Below, in pieces: positions 47,780 to 57,193 of a DNA stretch of 64,000 bases. Under the pieces are notes generated by a model. It was given only the letters and a program-made list of their open reading frames with translations. It had not been told where the DNA came from and did no database searches. This DNA is from CAVYBY01 sp963766935 (GTDB taxonomy: Bacteria; Actinomycetota; UBA4738; HRBIN12). The position numbers were made by a program, and so were the translations under genes. Numbering within the stretch: the stretch's first letter is position 1; the number at the start of each line of letters is the position of its first letter. The stretch covers positions 1 through 64,000 of the forward strand of contig CAVYBY010000003.1 of NCBI GenBank assembly GCA_963766935.1. The letters run 5' to 3'.

Positions 47780-49609
47780 GTGGACATCGCCGGGTTCCTC
47801 GGCCGGTATCCCCCGTTCGCCGACCTCACCCCCGAGGGTCTGCAGATCGTGGCCTCCTCGATCGAGATCGCCCACGTCCCCGCGGGCGAGACGATCCTTC
47901 GCCAGGAGGGTGAGCCGGCCGTCCATCTGTATGTCGTGCGAAAGGGCGCGGTCGAGCTGCTCGACGGCGACCTCGTGCTCGACATCCTCGGCGAGGGTGA
48001 GGTCTTCGGGGCGTTCTCCCTGCTCGCGCACGGCCGTCCCTCGCTGACGGTTCGCGCCGAGGAGGACACGCTGTGTTACCTGATCCCGGACGCCGTGGCC
48101 GAGACGGTCCTCGGGACGTCGCTCGGACGCTCGTTCGTGATCGGATCGATGCGCCGGCGGATCCGGGCCATCTCGGATCGAGCCCAGCAGGAGACCGCCG
48201 ATCCCGCGTTTGTGCCGGTTCGATCGCTCGTGCGGAGACCGGCGGTGACGGCGCCGCCCGACATCTCGATCGCCGACGCCGCGGGGCTGATGGCGCGAGA
48301 ACGGATCTCGTCCCTGCTGCTGCGCGGGGACGGCGATCTGGCCATCGTGACCGACCGCGACCTGCGCTCGAAGGTGGTCGCCGCGCGGGGCGACGTCGAA
48401 CGGCCGGTCGGGACGATCGCCACGCGACCCGTCGAGACCATCGCGGATGACGCGATGGCGGCCGAGGCGCTGCTCGAGATGTTCGCGAAAGGGATCCACC
48501 ATCTGCCGGTGGTCGATCCGGCGGGCGAGATCGTCGGCGTCGTGACCGACACGGACCTGATGGGGCTCGGGCGGCACACGCCGTTTGCCCTGCGCAGCGC
48601 GCTCGAGCGGGCCCGCAGCCGCGACGACGTGGTCGCCGCCGCGCTCGAGCTCCCCCACGTCGTGACATCCCTCGTGGCCGCGAGCACGGACCCGGTCGCG
48701 GTCGGCCGGGTCGTGACGATGGCGCTCGATGCCGCCACCACGCGGCTGCTCCAGCTCGGGATCGAACGCCTGGGCGAGCCACCGGCCGCGTGGGCCTGGC
48801 TGGCGCTGGGCTCGGGCGCGCGGCGCGAACAGGCGCTCGCGACCGACCAGGACCACGCCCTCGTCCACGGCCCGGCGGATGAGGACGAGGGCGCCTACTT
48901 CGCCGAGCTGGCCGAGTTCGTGACCGACGGTCTGGCCGACGCCGGGGTCCCGAGGTGCACGGGCGACGCCATGGCGGTGCATCCGACCATGCGCGGCGAC
49001 CTCGACACCTGGCTCGGACGGGTTCTCGGCTGGATGGACGACTTCTCCAGCAAAGGGAGCGTCATGCTCTCGATCGTCCTCGACTACCGGCGCGTGGCCG
49101 GCGCGCTCGACGTCGAGCCGGCGATCGAGCAGCTCGTCCGGTCGAACCGGATGAGGCCGGGCCTCGTCGAGCGCCTGGCTCGCCCGGCGCTCGACCTCAA
49201 GCCCCCCACCGGCTTCTTCCGAAATCTGGTCGTCGAGCACGACGGCGAGCACCGCGGCGCGCTCGACATCAAGCACGGGGGCCTCACGATCGTGTCCTCG
49301 ATCGCGCGCGCGCTCGCCGTCGGGGCGGGCATTTCCTCGAAGGACACGCTCGGACGACTCGAGGGGGCCGCCGGCGGCGTCATGGATCGAGCGGAGGCGG
49401 AGGAGCTCGGCGAAGCGTTCCGATTCCTGTGGGAAACGCGTCTGCGCCACCAGAGCGACCAGGTGCGGGCGGGCGAGAAGCCAGACGATTTCGTCAGCCC
49501 GGCGACGCTCGGGCCGGTCGCCCGCCGCGGCCTCAAGGAGTCGTTCCGGGTTGTCGAGCGGGCCCAGCGGCAGCTGGCGGCGGAGCTGGGCATCGTCGTG
49601 CGGCGCTGA
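47780..49609 (+). CDS. Cyclic-nucleotide/CBS/DUF294 signalling protein
   Basis: A 609-residue cytoplasmic protein. Residues 1-115 are a cNMP-binding domain (GEVFGAFSLLAHGRPSLTVR), 140-270 two CBS domains (LLLRGDGDLAIVTDRDLRSK, HHLPVVDPAGEIVGVVTDTD), about 335-470 a DUF294 nucleotidyltransferase-like domain (LALGSGARREQALATDQDHA) and the rest DUF294_C. It resembles GlnD-type signal proteins. Usually a DNA polymerase III epsilon-like exonuclease gene is adjacent, but not here. GTG 47780 is the start. It diverges from selD. Confidence 0.92.
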   Translation: MDIAGFLGRYPPFADLTPEGLQIVASSIEIAHVPAGETILRQEGEPAVHLYVVRKGAVELLDGDLVLDILGEGEVFGAFSLLAHGRPSLTVRAEEDTLCYLIPDAVAETVLGTSLGRSFVIGSMRRRIRAISDRAQQETADPAFVPVRSLVRRPAVTAPPDISIADAAGLMARERISSLLLRGDGDLAIVTDRDLRSKVVAARGDVERPVGTIATRPVETIADDAMAAEALLEMFAKGIHHLPVVDPAGEIVGVVTDTDLMGLGRHTPFALRSALERARSRDDVVAAALELPHVVTSLVAASTDPVAVGRVVTMALDAATTRLLQLGIERLGEPPAAWAWLALGSGARREQALATDQDHALVHGPADEDEGAYFAELAEFVTDGLADAGVPRCTGDAMAVHPTMRGDLDTWLGRVLGWMDDFSSKGSVMLSIVLDYRRVAGALDVEPAIEQLVRSNRMRPGLVERLARPALDLKPPTGFFRNLVVEHDGEHRGALDIKHGGLTIVSSIARALAVGAGISSKDTLGRLEGAAGGVMDRAEAEELGEAFRFLWETRLRHQSDQVRAGEKPDDFVSPATLGPVARRGLKESFRVVERAQRQLAAELGIVVRR

Positions 49610-49619
49610 GCAAGCAGCG

Positions 49620-50390
49620 TCAGTCGAGATCGGTGCCCATGGCGTGGAAACCGCCGTCGACGTGGACGATCTCGCCGGTGATCCCCGCCGAGAAATCGGA
49701 GAGCAGGAACGCGACGGTGTTCCCGACGGGGGTCGCGTCGGTCCAGTCCCACCCGAGCGGCGCGCGGCGCGCCCACGCGCCGGCGATGGGCTCGAAGCCG
49801 GGTATGCCCTTTCCGGCCATGGTCTTCATCGGGCCGGCCGACACTGCGTTCACGCGGATCCCCGAACCCCCGAGGTCCCGGGCCAAGTACCGCGTCACCG
49901 ACTCGAGACCCGCCTTGGCTACTCCCATCCAGTCGTAGACGGGCCAGGCGACGGTTGCGTCGAAGTCGAGGCTGACGATCGCCCCGCCCTCCGTCATCAA
50001 GGGGCGCATGCCGACGGCCAGCTCTTTCAACGAGAACGCACTCGTGCGAAACGCGGTGGCCACGCTCTCCCATTCCGTGTGAAGGAAGTTGCCGCCCAAC
50101 GCGTCCTGCGGGGCAAAGGCGATCGCGTGGAGAAAGCCGTCCAGCCTCCCCCACCGCCCTTCGAGCTCGGCTCTGACCGACTCGATCTGGGCCGGCTCGT
50201 TCACGTCCAGCTCCAGGACGTCCGGGGGATCCGGGAGCCTCCGGGCCGTCTTCTGCGTGAGGCTCACCGTCCGGCCGAAGTTGGTCAGGACGATCTCCGC
50301 CCCCTGCTCCTGCGCGACCTTCGCCGCCGCGAACGCGATCGACTGCGGGGTGAGCACCCCGGTGATGAGCAGCTTCTTGCCGGCTAGCAC
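49620..50390 (-). CDS. fabI: Enoyl-ACP reductase (FabI/InhA type)
   Basis: A 256-residue SDR that reduces enoyl-ACP in type II fatty acid synthesis. LLITGVLTPQSIAFAAAKVA is the NAD site of FabI (with the split Rossmann motif), FLHAIAFAP and the active-site VYDWMGVAKAGLESVTRYLA have Tyr-x6-Lys in the FabI spacing, and RVNAVSAGPMKTMAGKGIPG follows. It is close to mycobacterial InhA, the isoniazid/triclosan target. No FabG is adjacent. The DUF4333 lipoprotein gene lies 25 bases upstream. Confidence 0.94.
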   Translation of the reverse strand: MLAGKKLLITGVLTPQSIAFAAAKVAQEQGAEIVLTNFGRTVSLTQKTARRLPDPPDVLELDVNEPAQIESVRAELEGRWGRLDGFLHAIAFAPQDALGGNFLHTEWESVATAFRTSAFSLKELAVGMRPLMTEGGAIVSLDFDATVAWPVYDWMGVAKAGLESVTRYLARDLGGSGIRVNAVSAGPMKTMAGKGIPGFEPIAGAWARRAPLGWDWTDATPVGNTVAFLLSDFSAGITGEIVHVDGGFHAMGTDLD

Positions 50391-50415
50391 CCTTCCCCCT
50401 TGGACCTCGGCGCAC

Positions 50416-50712
50416 TCATGTGGCGTCGACGACCGTCCACGTGACGTCGCCCTCCTCGTTCGTCTGCGTCACCCTGACACTCAGGTTCGCCCCACCGTCG
50501 CCGGTGGCCGTGCACGTGAAGGTGGCCTTCGCCTTGACTTCCACGTCGTCGGGACACACCACCACCAGACCGGTCAGACCGAGCTCGCGTTCCATCTGCG
50601 ACGCAAGCTGCTGCTCCAGCCCGGCGCTGTCCAGCAGGGTGGGGTGGCAGGAGACGAGCAGCGTAGCGAGCAGGGCGACCAGCACGGCGGCCGACCGGGA
50701 GCGAACAACCAT
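50416..50712 (-). CDS. DUF4333 lipoprotein
   Basis: A 98-residue exported lipoprotein. The signal AAVLVALLATLLVSC ends in a lipobox Cys. The mature part has the DUF4333 pattern: VVVCPDDVEVKAKATFTCTA, two Cys likely forming a disulfide, and VRVTQTNEEGDVTWTVVDA. The family is common on actinobacterial surfaces and of unknown function. It is transcribed towards fabI and diverges from the SDR gene. Confidence 0.88.
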   Translation of the reverse strand: MVVRSRSAAVLVALLATLLVSCHPTLLDSAGLEQQLASQMERELGLTGLVVVCPDDVEVKAKATFTCTATGDGGANLSVRVTQTNEEGDVTWTVVDAT

Positions 50713-50776
50713 ATGTACGACGAGCCTATCGGCGCGCAGGGGCCCGGGCAACGCGCCTCGCCGGTAGCATGCCCCC

Positions 50777-51490
50777 GTGGACCTGGGGATCGACGGCCGC
50801 GTCGCGCTCGTAACGGCCGCCTCCCGCGGCCTGGGCCGCGGCGCCGCCCTGGCGCTGTCCGCCGAAGGCGCCCGCGTGGCGATCTGCGCCCGGACGGAGG
50901 CGGTGCTGCGGCAAACGGCCTCGGAGCTTCCCGGCGAGGTCCTCGCGATCCCGGCCGACGTCACCGATCCCGCCACGCCCGCCATGCTGGTCGAAGAGAC
51001 GGTCGCGCGGTTCGGCCGGCTCGACATCCTGGTCGCCAACGCGGGCGGGCCGCCGGCCGTGCGAGCACTCGAGGTCGACGACGACGCGGCGAGGGCCGCG
51101 ATCGAGGCAAACCTGCTCACGTCGATCCGCCTCGTGAAAGCCGCCCTGCCGCACATGCGCTCGCTGGGCTGGGGGCGCGTCGTGCTGATCACGTCGACCG
51201 CCGTCAAAGAGCCGATCCCGACTCTGGCCACCTCGGGCATGGCCCGGACGGGGCTGTGGTCGTGGGCGAAGCTGGCCGCGCGCGACCTTGCCGACGAGGG
51301 AATCACCGTGAATTTGGTCTGCCCCGGGACCCATGCGACGGAGCGGGCTCGCAAGCAGGGGCTCAAGGGACGCACGGGCGATCCCGAGGACTTTGGTCGG
51401 GTGGTCGCGTTTCTGTGCTCGGCCTCCGCGTCGTACGTGAGCGGGGCCGCACTACTCGTCGACGGAGCCGCTACCCTGGGGCTGTTCTAG
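50777..51490 (+). CDS. Short-chain dehydrogenase without the catalytic Tyr
   Basis: A 237-residue SDR. The cofactor motif ALVTAASRGLGRGAALAL and NAGGPP are normal, but the active-site strand is VLITSTAVKEPIPTLATSGM followed by ARTG: the usual Ser-x12-Tyr-x3-Lys reads Ser, Ser, Arg at those places. This matches a known atypical SDR group (often called FabG-like) whose catalysis is unclear. It may be a non-catalytic or differently working enzyme. GTG 50777 start; the DUF885 gene follows 48 bases later. Confidence 0.88.
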   Translation: MDLGIDGRVALVTAASRGLGRGAALALSAEGARVAICARTEAVLRQTASELPGEVLAIPADVTDPATPAMLVEETVARFGRLDILVANAGGPPAVRALEVDDDAARAAIEANLLTSIRLVKAALPHMRSLGWGRVVLITSTAVKEPIPTLATSGMARTGLWSWAKLAARDLADEGITVNLVCPGTHATERARKQGLKGRTGDPEDFGRVVAFLCSASASYVSGAALLVDGAATLGLF

Positions 51491-51538
51491 CGCCTTTTCT
51501 CGTTGCGAAACTTCGGCGAGGGACAAGAAAGGGGAACA

Positions 51539-53179
51539 GTGGAAGCGAACGAGCGCGCATGGGATCTCGCCGACCGGTATTGGGATCGTCTGCTCGAGCT
51601 CAATCCGATCCTCGGGACCCTCTGCGGAGACGAGCGGTTCGACGACCGTCTCCCGGACCTGACCGAGGCGGGACGCGCAGCGAGCGCGGACGCCCACCGT
51701 TCCGCCCTCGCGGAGCTCGACTCCATCGGCGTCGAAGCGCTCGACGACAACCTTCGGCCGACGGCCGACATCCTGGCGGCGGTCGCCCGCCGGGGACTGT
51801 CCGAGATCGAGCACCGGACCGACCGCCTCCAGGTTGCGAGCCACCTCTGGGGCCCCGCCCAGGTGATCGGCGAGATCGCCTCCATCCAGCAGATCGACTC
51901 TCCCGAACGGCTCGACCGGTACCTCGGCCGGCTCCACGCCTTCCCCGCCTACCTGGACGGCGCCGCCGACGTCGCACGAGGCGGTGTGGCCGCCGGCGTG
52001 ACCTCGCCGCGCGTCGTCGCCGAGCGCGCCGTGGCCCAGGTGCAACGGATCCTCGAGACGGGCCCCGACCAATCGCCCGCCCTGGCGCCGGTTGAGAATC
52101 CTCGCGATCGCGAACGGGTCATCGAGGTCGTTCGCGACGTCGTCAACCCCGCCTACGTGCGGTTCCTGGGCGTCCTGCGCGACTATCTCCCCCACGCCAC
52201 CGAGACGATCGGTGTCGGCGCGCTGCCCGGAGGGGACGCGCTCTACGCGTCCGAGATCCTCGCGTGGACGACCCTTTCTCTGGAAGCGGAGAACGTGCAC
52301 GCGCTCGGGGTGGAGCGATTCGACGCCATCGTCGAGGAGCGCTCGGCGGCCGCGGGCCGCTTGGGCTACTCCAACGCCGGCGAGGCGATCCGGGCGCGGA
52401 CCCAGGCGGGAGACAACACGGCCGCCTCGCCCGAAGCGCTCGTCAAGCTCGCGAGCGAGCAGGTCGAGCGCGGGTGGGACGCGGCGCCGGGTTATTTCGG
52501 CCGGATGCCGGCCGCCAACTGCGAGGTTCGCGCCGTGGAGGCGTTCCGCGAAGCGGACATGCCCTTCGCCTTTTACAACCCTCCCACCGAGGACGGCTCG
52601 CGGGCGGGCGTCTACTACGTGAACGCCTACGGGCTGGACGACCGGCCGCTGCACCACCTGGCCTCGACCACCTACCACGAGGCGAACCCCGGCCATCACT
52701 TCCAGATCGCGATCGAGCAGGAGATCCCCGACCGGCCCCGGCTGCGGCGCTTCGGCGGATTCCTTGCGGGCAGCGCGTTCTGCGAGGGCTGGGGCCTGTA
52801 CAGCGAGCGTCTCGCCGACGAGATGGGGCTGTACGCCGACGACTGGGAGCGCCTCGGGATGCTCGAGGGGCAGGCTCAGCGGGCTGCGCGCCTCATCACC
52901 GACACCGGGATCCACGCACTCGGATGGACCCGCGACCGCGCGATCGCCAAGCTCGAAGAGGGCGGCGTGCCGAACGTCGACGCCGTGATCGAGATCGATC
53001 GCTACATCGCGCTGCCGGGACAAGCGCTGTCGTACATGATCGGGATGATCGAGATCGAGCGAGCCCGAGAGGCCGCCACGCGTCGCGAAGGTGCGGCCTT
53101 CTCGCTCAGCGACTTCCACGACCGCCTGCTCGGTCTGGGACAGCTGCCGCTGTTGGCGCTGCAGCGCGAGCTGGCCTGA
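51539..53179 (+). CDS. DUF885 family predicted metallopeptidase
   Basis: A 546-residue protein. The zinc motif TTYHEANPGHHFQIA (HExxxGHH-like) and the downstream EGWGLYSERLADEMG place it in DUF885, gluzincin-like peptidases with an all-helical fold. No signal peptide is seen, so it is cytoplasmic. The substrate is unknown. GTG 51539 has AAAGGGG six bases upstream; the longer ATG at 51503 lies too close to the SDR stop and has no ribosome site. Confidence 0.88.
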   Translation: MEANERAWDLADRYWDRLLELNPILGTLCGDERFDDRLPDLTEAGRAASADAHRSALAELDSIGVEALDDNLRPTADILAAVARRGLSEIEHRTDRLQVASHLWGPAQVIGEIASIQQIDSPERLDRYLGRLHAFPAYLDGAADVARGGVAAGVTSPRVVAERAVAQVQRILETGPDQSPALAPVENPRDRERVIEVVRDVVNPAYVRFLGVLRDYLPHATETIGVGALPGGDALYASEILAWTTLSLEAENVHALGVERFDAIVEERSAAAGRLGYSNAGEAIRARTQAGDNTAASPEALVKLASEQVERGWDAAPGYFGRMPAANCEVRAVEAFREADMPFAFYNPPTEDGSRAGVYYVNAYGLDDRPLHHLASTTYHEANPGHHFQIAIEQEIPDRPRLRRFGGFLAGSAFCEGWGLYSERLADEMGLYADDWERLGMLEGQAQRAARLITDTGIHALGWTRDRAIAKLEEGGVPNVDAVIEIDRYIALPGQALSYMIGMIEIERAREAATRREGAAFSLSDFHDRLLGLGQLPLLALQRELA

Positions 53180-53183
53180 GGCC

Positions 53184-54383
53184 TCAGGCGCCCGCGCGCC
53201 AGGCGTCGCGCAGCTTGACGCGGGGACCCATCCGCAGGACCGCCCCCGTGTACATCCGCCCGGCCACCGGCACGAGCGCAGCCACCGATGCCGCGATCCC
53301 CGCAAGCGACAGGGCGATCTGCCACAGGGGCACGCCACCGAAGATGATCCGGACCGGCATCGCGAGCGCGGCGGAAAACGGCACCAGGGAGGCGATGACG
53401 GCGGTGGGCGAGCTCGGCGATCCGACCGCACCCAGGGAGATGAAGAAGGACGCGATGATGAGCAGGTTGAGCGGCACTGTGGCGTTCTGCAGCTCGTCCA
53501 TCCGCGAGACGAGCGAGCCGGCCACGGCGAACAGGCAGGCATAGAAGGTGAAACCGAGAACGAACCACCCCAGCGCCAGCGCGAGCGCCGAGAGCGCGTG
53601 CCGCGGCACGTCGAGCGCCCCGATGGCCGTCGCGAGCACGATGGCGTAGATCGCGATCGCGACGAGCTGCATCAGACCGAGCGCGCCGATACCGACGATC
53701 TTGCCCGCCAACAGCTGTTTCGCCCGGATCGCCGCTAGCAACACCTCGACGACCCGCGAGGCCTTCTCCTCGATCACTCCGGCGGCGACCCAGACCCCGT
53801 ACCCCAGCAGCTGTCCGTAGAGCAGGATCAGGGCGACGAGCGAGACCGCCCGGTTGGTCTGTCGGTTGGGATCGGGCGGCGTGAGCATCCGGACGGGAAT
53901 CGGCGAGGGGTCGGCGATCTGTGCGATCTCGCCCGGCGAGCGGCCCGCCGCCGCGAGCGCCTCCTTGATGCTCGTGGATGCCGCGGCCTCCTCGACAGCC
54001 GTCAGCAGCGGGTCGGGAACCTCCTGCGATCCCAGGACGGTCGTCCGGCCGTTCTCCACGATCAGCGCGGCGTCGACCGAGTCGTCCACGACGGCCGATC
54101 GCGCGCGGCCGGCGTCGCCGAATGCGTGCGTGCGGACGTCGAGGCCCTGGGCCCGTCCGGCGTCCACGACGGCGTTCCCGAGCTGTTCGGTACCGGGGCC
54201 GACCCCGAGGTCGAACGAGGTCGTGCCGCCACCCGCGAACGTCTGGATGAGGAGGAAGACCGTGAGGATCGCGACCGTGATCCCGGTCGAGACGAGGAAT
54301 CCCCGGTCGCGCACGCGGCCCGTGAACTCTCGGAGCGCGACGAGCCGCCAGGCGCCGGCGTCGCCGGCCGACGGCCCGGTCAC
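53184..54383 (-). CDS. ABC transporter permease, NatB/YhaP type
   Basis: A 399-residue permease. One TM helix near residue 35, a large extracytoplasmic domain (about 55-175), then five TM helices. YGVWVAAGVIEEKASRVVEV is the signature of the NatB / ABC-2 sodium or drug export family. GTG 54383 overlaps the stop of the ATPase gene (GTGA), so the two are cotranslated. The exported solute is unknown. Confidence 0.9.
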   Translation of the reverse strand: MTGPSAGDAGAWRLVALREFTGRVRDRGFLVSTGITVAILTVFLLIQTFAGGGTTSFDLGVGPGTEQLGNAVVDAGRAQGLDVRTHAFGDAGRARSAVVDDSVDAALIVENGRTTVLGSQEVPDPLLTAVEEAAASTSIKEALAAAGRSPGEIAQIADPSPIPVRMLTPPDPNRQTNRAVSLVALILLYGQLLGYGVWVAAGVIEEKASRVVEVLLAAIRAKQLLAGKIVGIGALGLMQLVAIAIYAIVLATAIGALDVPRHALSALALALGWFVLGFTFYACLFAVAGSLVSRMDELQNATVPLNLLIIASFFISLGAVGSPSSPTAVIASLVPFSAALAMPVRIIFGGVPLWQIALSLAGIAASVAALVPVAGRMYTGAVLRMGPRVKLRDAWRAGA

Positions 54384-55268
54384 TCCGTGACCTCTCGGAA
54401 CAGCTCGGCGAGCGTCGGGAGCACGTGCTCGAAGAGGGTGACGCTTCCGACTCGCCTGCCCAGATCGAGGAGGCGTTGGGGATCGGTTCCCGCATCCAGC
54501 TCGAGCACCAGCTCGCCGGGCCCCGACGAGACGGCCGTGACCCCGGGGATGGACTCCTCCCAACCCGGCGGACCGTCGACGTGGATGCGCCAGAGGTTCC
54601 GTGCTCGCGTGGCCCGCAGCTCGTCGATCGATCCCTGGGCGCGGATCCGTCCGTGCGCGACGAGGACCACACCGTCGCAGAGCCGCTCCACGAGCTCGAG
54701 CTGGTGGCTGGAGAACAGGACCGGCACCCCCCGGCGATCGGCCTCGGACCGAAGGACCCCGGCCAGGGCGTCCACCCCGACGGGGTCGAGCCCGGAAAAC
54801 GGCTCGTCGAGCACGAGCACTTCGGGCTCGTGGACGAGGGCGGCGGCGAGCTGAACCCGTTGCTGGTTGCCGAGGGACAATGCCTCCAACCGGTCGCCGG
54901 CGCGCTCCCCCACCCCCAGCACGCCGAGCACGTCCGTCGCACTTCGTTCGGCTTCGCTCCGCTCGAGCCCGTGCAGCCGGGCGAGGAAGACCAACTGGTC
55001 CAGCACCTTCATCTTCGGATACAGGCCCCGCTCCTCGGGCATGTACCCGAACCGGCGACGGTCCGCACGGTCGGCGGTCCGCCCCCGCCACCGAACCTGC
55101 GCCGGCGTCGGGCTCGAGCACCCCGAGCGCGATCCGCATGGCCGTGGTCTTGCCGGCCCCGTTCGGCCCGACAAAGCCCACGATCGAGCCGTCGGGCACC
55201 GAGAACGAGACCCCGTCGAGGGCCACGACATCGCCGAACCGGCGGGTGAGATCGACCAGCTCCAGCAC
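54380..55268 (-). pseudogene. ABC transporter ATPase gene with one frameshift
   Basis: The first half, from ATG 55268, reads LVDLTRRFGDVVALDGVSFS with Walker A VGPNGAGKTTAMR. Near 55096-55110, in the run GCGCCGGCGTC, the frame breaks; the other frame continues FGYMPEERGLYPKMKVLDQL, with the ABC signature LSLGNQQRVQLAA, Walker B EVLVLDEPFSGLD and a normal C-terminal DUF4162-like part, ending in coupling with the permease. Removing one base restores a normal NatA-type ATPase of about 295 residues. Either a recent frameshift kills the exporter or it is a sequence error. Confidence 0.75.
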
Positions 55269-55375
55269 GCGGCAAAGGATAGGCCCTCTCGGATGCCGGG
55301 TTGTGCCGCCGGGCTCTGTCCCCGGGCCGGGGGTCGCCCACCCGCCCCAGGGCGGACGGGGTTCGACCTCCTAGG

Positions 55376-55921
55376 ATGACGGCTCACCGAAGAGGGGATC
55401 CGATCACGTTGGACGCAAGCACCGCTCCGGCACTGATCAGTGAAATCGCGCGGCGAATCGACGACGCGACCACCGCCGACGAAGCGGTCGCCTCGCTCGC
55501 CGAGGAGCTCCAGGGCCGGTTGCCGGTGACCCGGGTGAGCGTCCGAGTCCTCCGCATGAGCGACGACACGCTGGTCTCCACCGGGGTGTGGTCGCGCTCC
55601 GCCACCTCGGTCACGACCGGCATCGCACTGCCAGTTCACGCAACCTCATTCATGGAGGTGGCCCGCGCCGGCCGGGCCATCCGGTCGACCTGGGACGCGG
55701 GGGGCCGCCCGCCGCCGCTTCTTCACCAGGTGATGGCCGACGAGGGCAACCTCGCCTGGGTCCTCATCCCCCTCGAGGACGACGGGATCGTTCGTGGGGT
55801 CCTTACCGTCTGGACGTGGGACGAGATGGCCGTCACCGACGACGACCTCCCGTTCTTCGACGAGCTGGGGAAGTCCTTCGGCCGCCGGCTCCTCGAGCTG
55901 TCGGCGCGTCCCATCTTCTGA
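55376..55921 (+). CDS. GAF domain protein
   Basis: A 181-residue protein that is almost one GAF domain: ISEIARRIDDATTADEAVAS, VTRVSVRVLRMSDDTLVSTG, ILPVHATSFMEVAR-like (here IALPVHATSFMEVARAGRAI) and LIPLEDDGIVRGVLTVWTWD. GAF domains bind small ligands or nucleotides. There is no output domain, so it probably works with a partner. ATG 55376 is used; TTG 55409 with GAGGGG upstream is another possible start. Confidence 0.78.
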   Translation: MTAHRRGDPITLDASTAPALISEIARRIDDATTADEAVASLAEELQGRLPVTRVSVRVLRMSDDTLVSTGVWSRSATSVTTGIALPVHATSFMEVARAGRAIRSTWDAGGRPPPLLHQVMADEGNLAWVLIPLEDDGIVRGVLTVWTWDEMAVTDDDLPFFDELGKSFGRRLLELSARPIF

Positions 55922-56078
55922 GTCCCACCTTCTGAACAAAGGCTGCTAGCGTGGGCGCATGTGCTGGCGCTGTGTCGCCGACTCCGTCCCCTACGTCGCA
56001 GGGTCGGCCGGGTTCGTCCGGTTCTACGGGTCACGCCTGATGCGTGGTCCGGTCGCCGCCCCCGAAACGGAAGAGCCC

Positions 56079-56564
56079 TCAGGTCCCGGGTTTGAAGACC
56101 ATGTCGGCGATGACGAGCAGCAGCACGACCTGGTCCACTCGGGAGATCGCGAAGATCCTCGCCACCAACGGGTCTAGACCCGGCGCCTCGGGCCCCTGCT
56201 CCTGGACCATCCGCCCCAGCTTGCCGGCCGTCGGGCCGATGAAGAGCGACCCGGTCAGGAACGTCGCGAGATAGCCGCCGAGACCGATCAGGATCCACGT
56301 GTCCGTGAAGTTCCACACGGGCGAGTAGGCCACCATCAGGATCCCCATCAAAAGCACGGTGACCGACGCCGGGATGAAGATGTGAAACGACGCCTTCTCG
56401 AGGTCGCGCGCGAACTCCGCAAGACGGGGGCCCTCGCCCTGCCGGCGGAGCCGCGTCGTGTAGTACTGGACGAAGATGCCGGCGCCGACCCAGACGATCG
56501 CCGCGACGACGTGCACGAACTTGATCGTGTTGTAGATCCCGACCACGAACGCGAGCAGCTCCAT
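56079..56564 (-). CDS. DUF2269 family membrane protein
   Basis: A 161-residue protein with four TM helices. It starts NTIKFVHVVAAIVWVGAGIF and has HIFIPASVTVLLMGILMVAY, typical of DUF2269 / CopD-like proteins; the His in helix 1 could bind metal or heme. The function is unknown. ATG 56564 with GGGGGG before it is preferred over the longer frame. It is a single gene. Confidence 0.88.
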   Translation of the reverse strand: MELLAFVVGIYNTIKFVHVVAAIVWVGAGIFVQYYTTRLRRQGEGPRLAEFARDLEKASFHIFIPASVTVLLMGILMVAYSPVWNFTDTWILIGLGGYLATFLTGSLFIGPTAGKLGRMVQEQGPEAPGLDPLVARIFAISRVDQVVLLLVIADMVFKPGT

Positions 56565-56646
56565 GGTTCCCCCCGTCGGCTCGTTCGCGCCGGCGCACAC
56601 CGGCGACCGCCGGACCCTACCGGCCGTCGGGGGAGTCGTAAAGAGC

Positions 56647-57072
56647 TCAGTCGAGCGGCCGACGGAACACGAATCCGTTGACCTCGGCCGCGGCCCGAAC
56701 GGCGACGACGACGTCCCGCTCGGCCGGATGATCCTGGAGATGGATCACGTGACCTCTCGCGTAGGGTTCCCGCCATCCGCCGGATCCGAGCGTGACGACG
56801 CTTCGCCCGCCGGCCGAATACATCTCCAGGAGCTGCTCCGACGACGTTCCGATCCCGGCCTCTTCGCCGGCCAGCCAGAGATCGAGGACGACGGCGTCGG
56901 CTTGTTCGAGCAAGGGGCAGTAGCCTTCCCGGCCACCGATGCACGTGTAGTCGGGGGCCGTCGGCCCCGCGCACGAAAGCACCTGGTATCCGGCCTCCTC
57001 GAGCGCGCTGCCCAGTCGTTCGCGCTCACCGTCATCGGCCTCAACCAGCAGAACCGTGCCCTCACCCGGCAT
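56647..57072 (-). CDS. Stand-alone receiver-like domain protein
   Basis: A 141-residue CheY-like domain. VLLVEADDGERERLGSALEEA gives the acidic pocket, and the putative phospho-Asp is in AVVLDLWLAGEE. A 20-residue insertion with three Cys (SCAGP, YTCIGG, GYCPLLEQ) interrupts the usual loop before the phosphorylation strand, and the Lys of the receiver active site is not evident. So it may be a non-phosphorylated pseudo-receiver, perhaps redox- or metal-sensing. GAGGGG precedes ATG 57072. The partner is unknown; the orphan kinase at 35 kb is a candidate. Confidence 0.75.
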   Translation of the reverse strand: MPGEGTVLLVEADDGERERLGSALEEAGYQVLSCAGPTAPDYTCIGGREGYCPLLEQADAVVLDLWLAGEEAGIGTSSEQLLEMYSAGGRSVVTLGSGGWREPYARGHVIHLQDHPAERDVVVAVRAAAEVNGFVFRRPLD

Positions 57073-57193
57073 CGCGCCCCTCCCCTCATCGGTTCCCAGG
57101 TTCAGATGCAACTCTCGAACGCGAGATGTCCGGCGTCAGGGGTCGAAGGTCCCGACTTCTCAGGGTCGACAGGCGGGTAGGCGCGCTCCGGCC

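Noticed and set aside
55959..56177. A 72-codon plus-strand ORF beginning MCWRCVADSVPY
   Set aside because: Its second half is antisense to the DUF2269 gene and Arg/His/Asp-rich; no ribosome site and no family motif.
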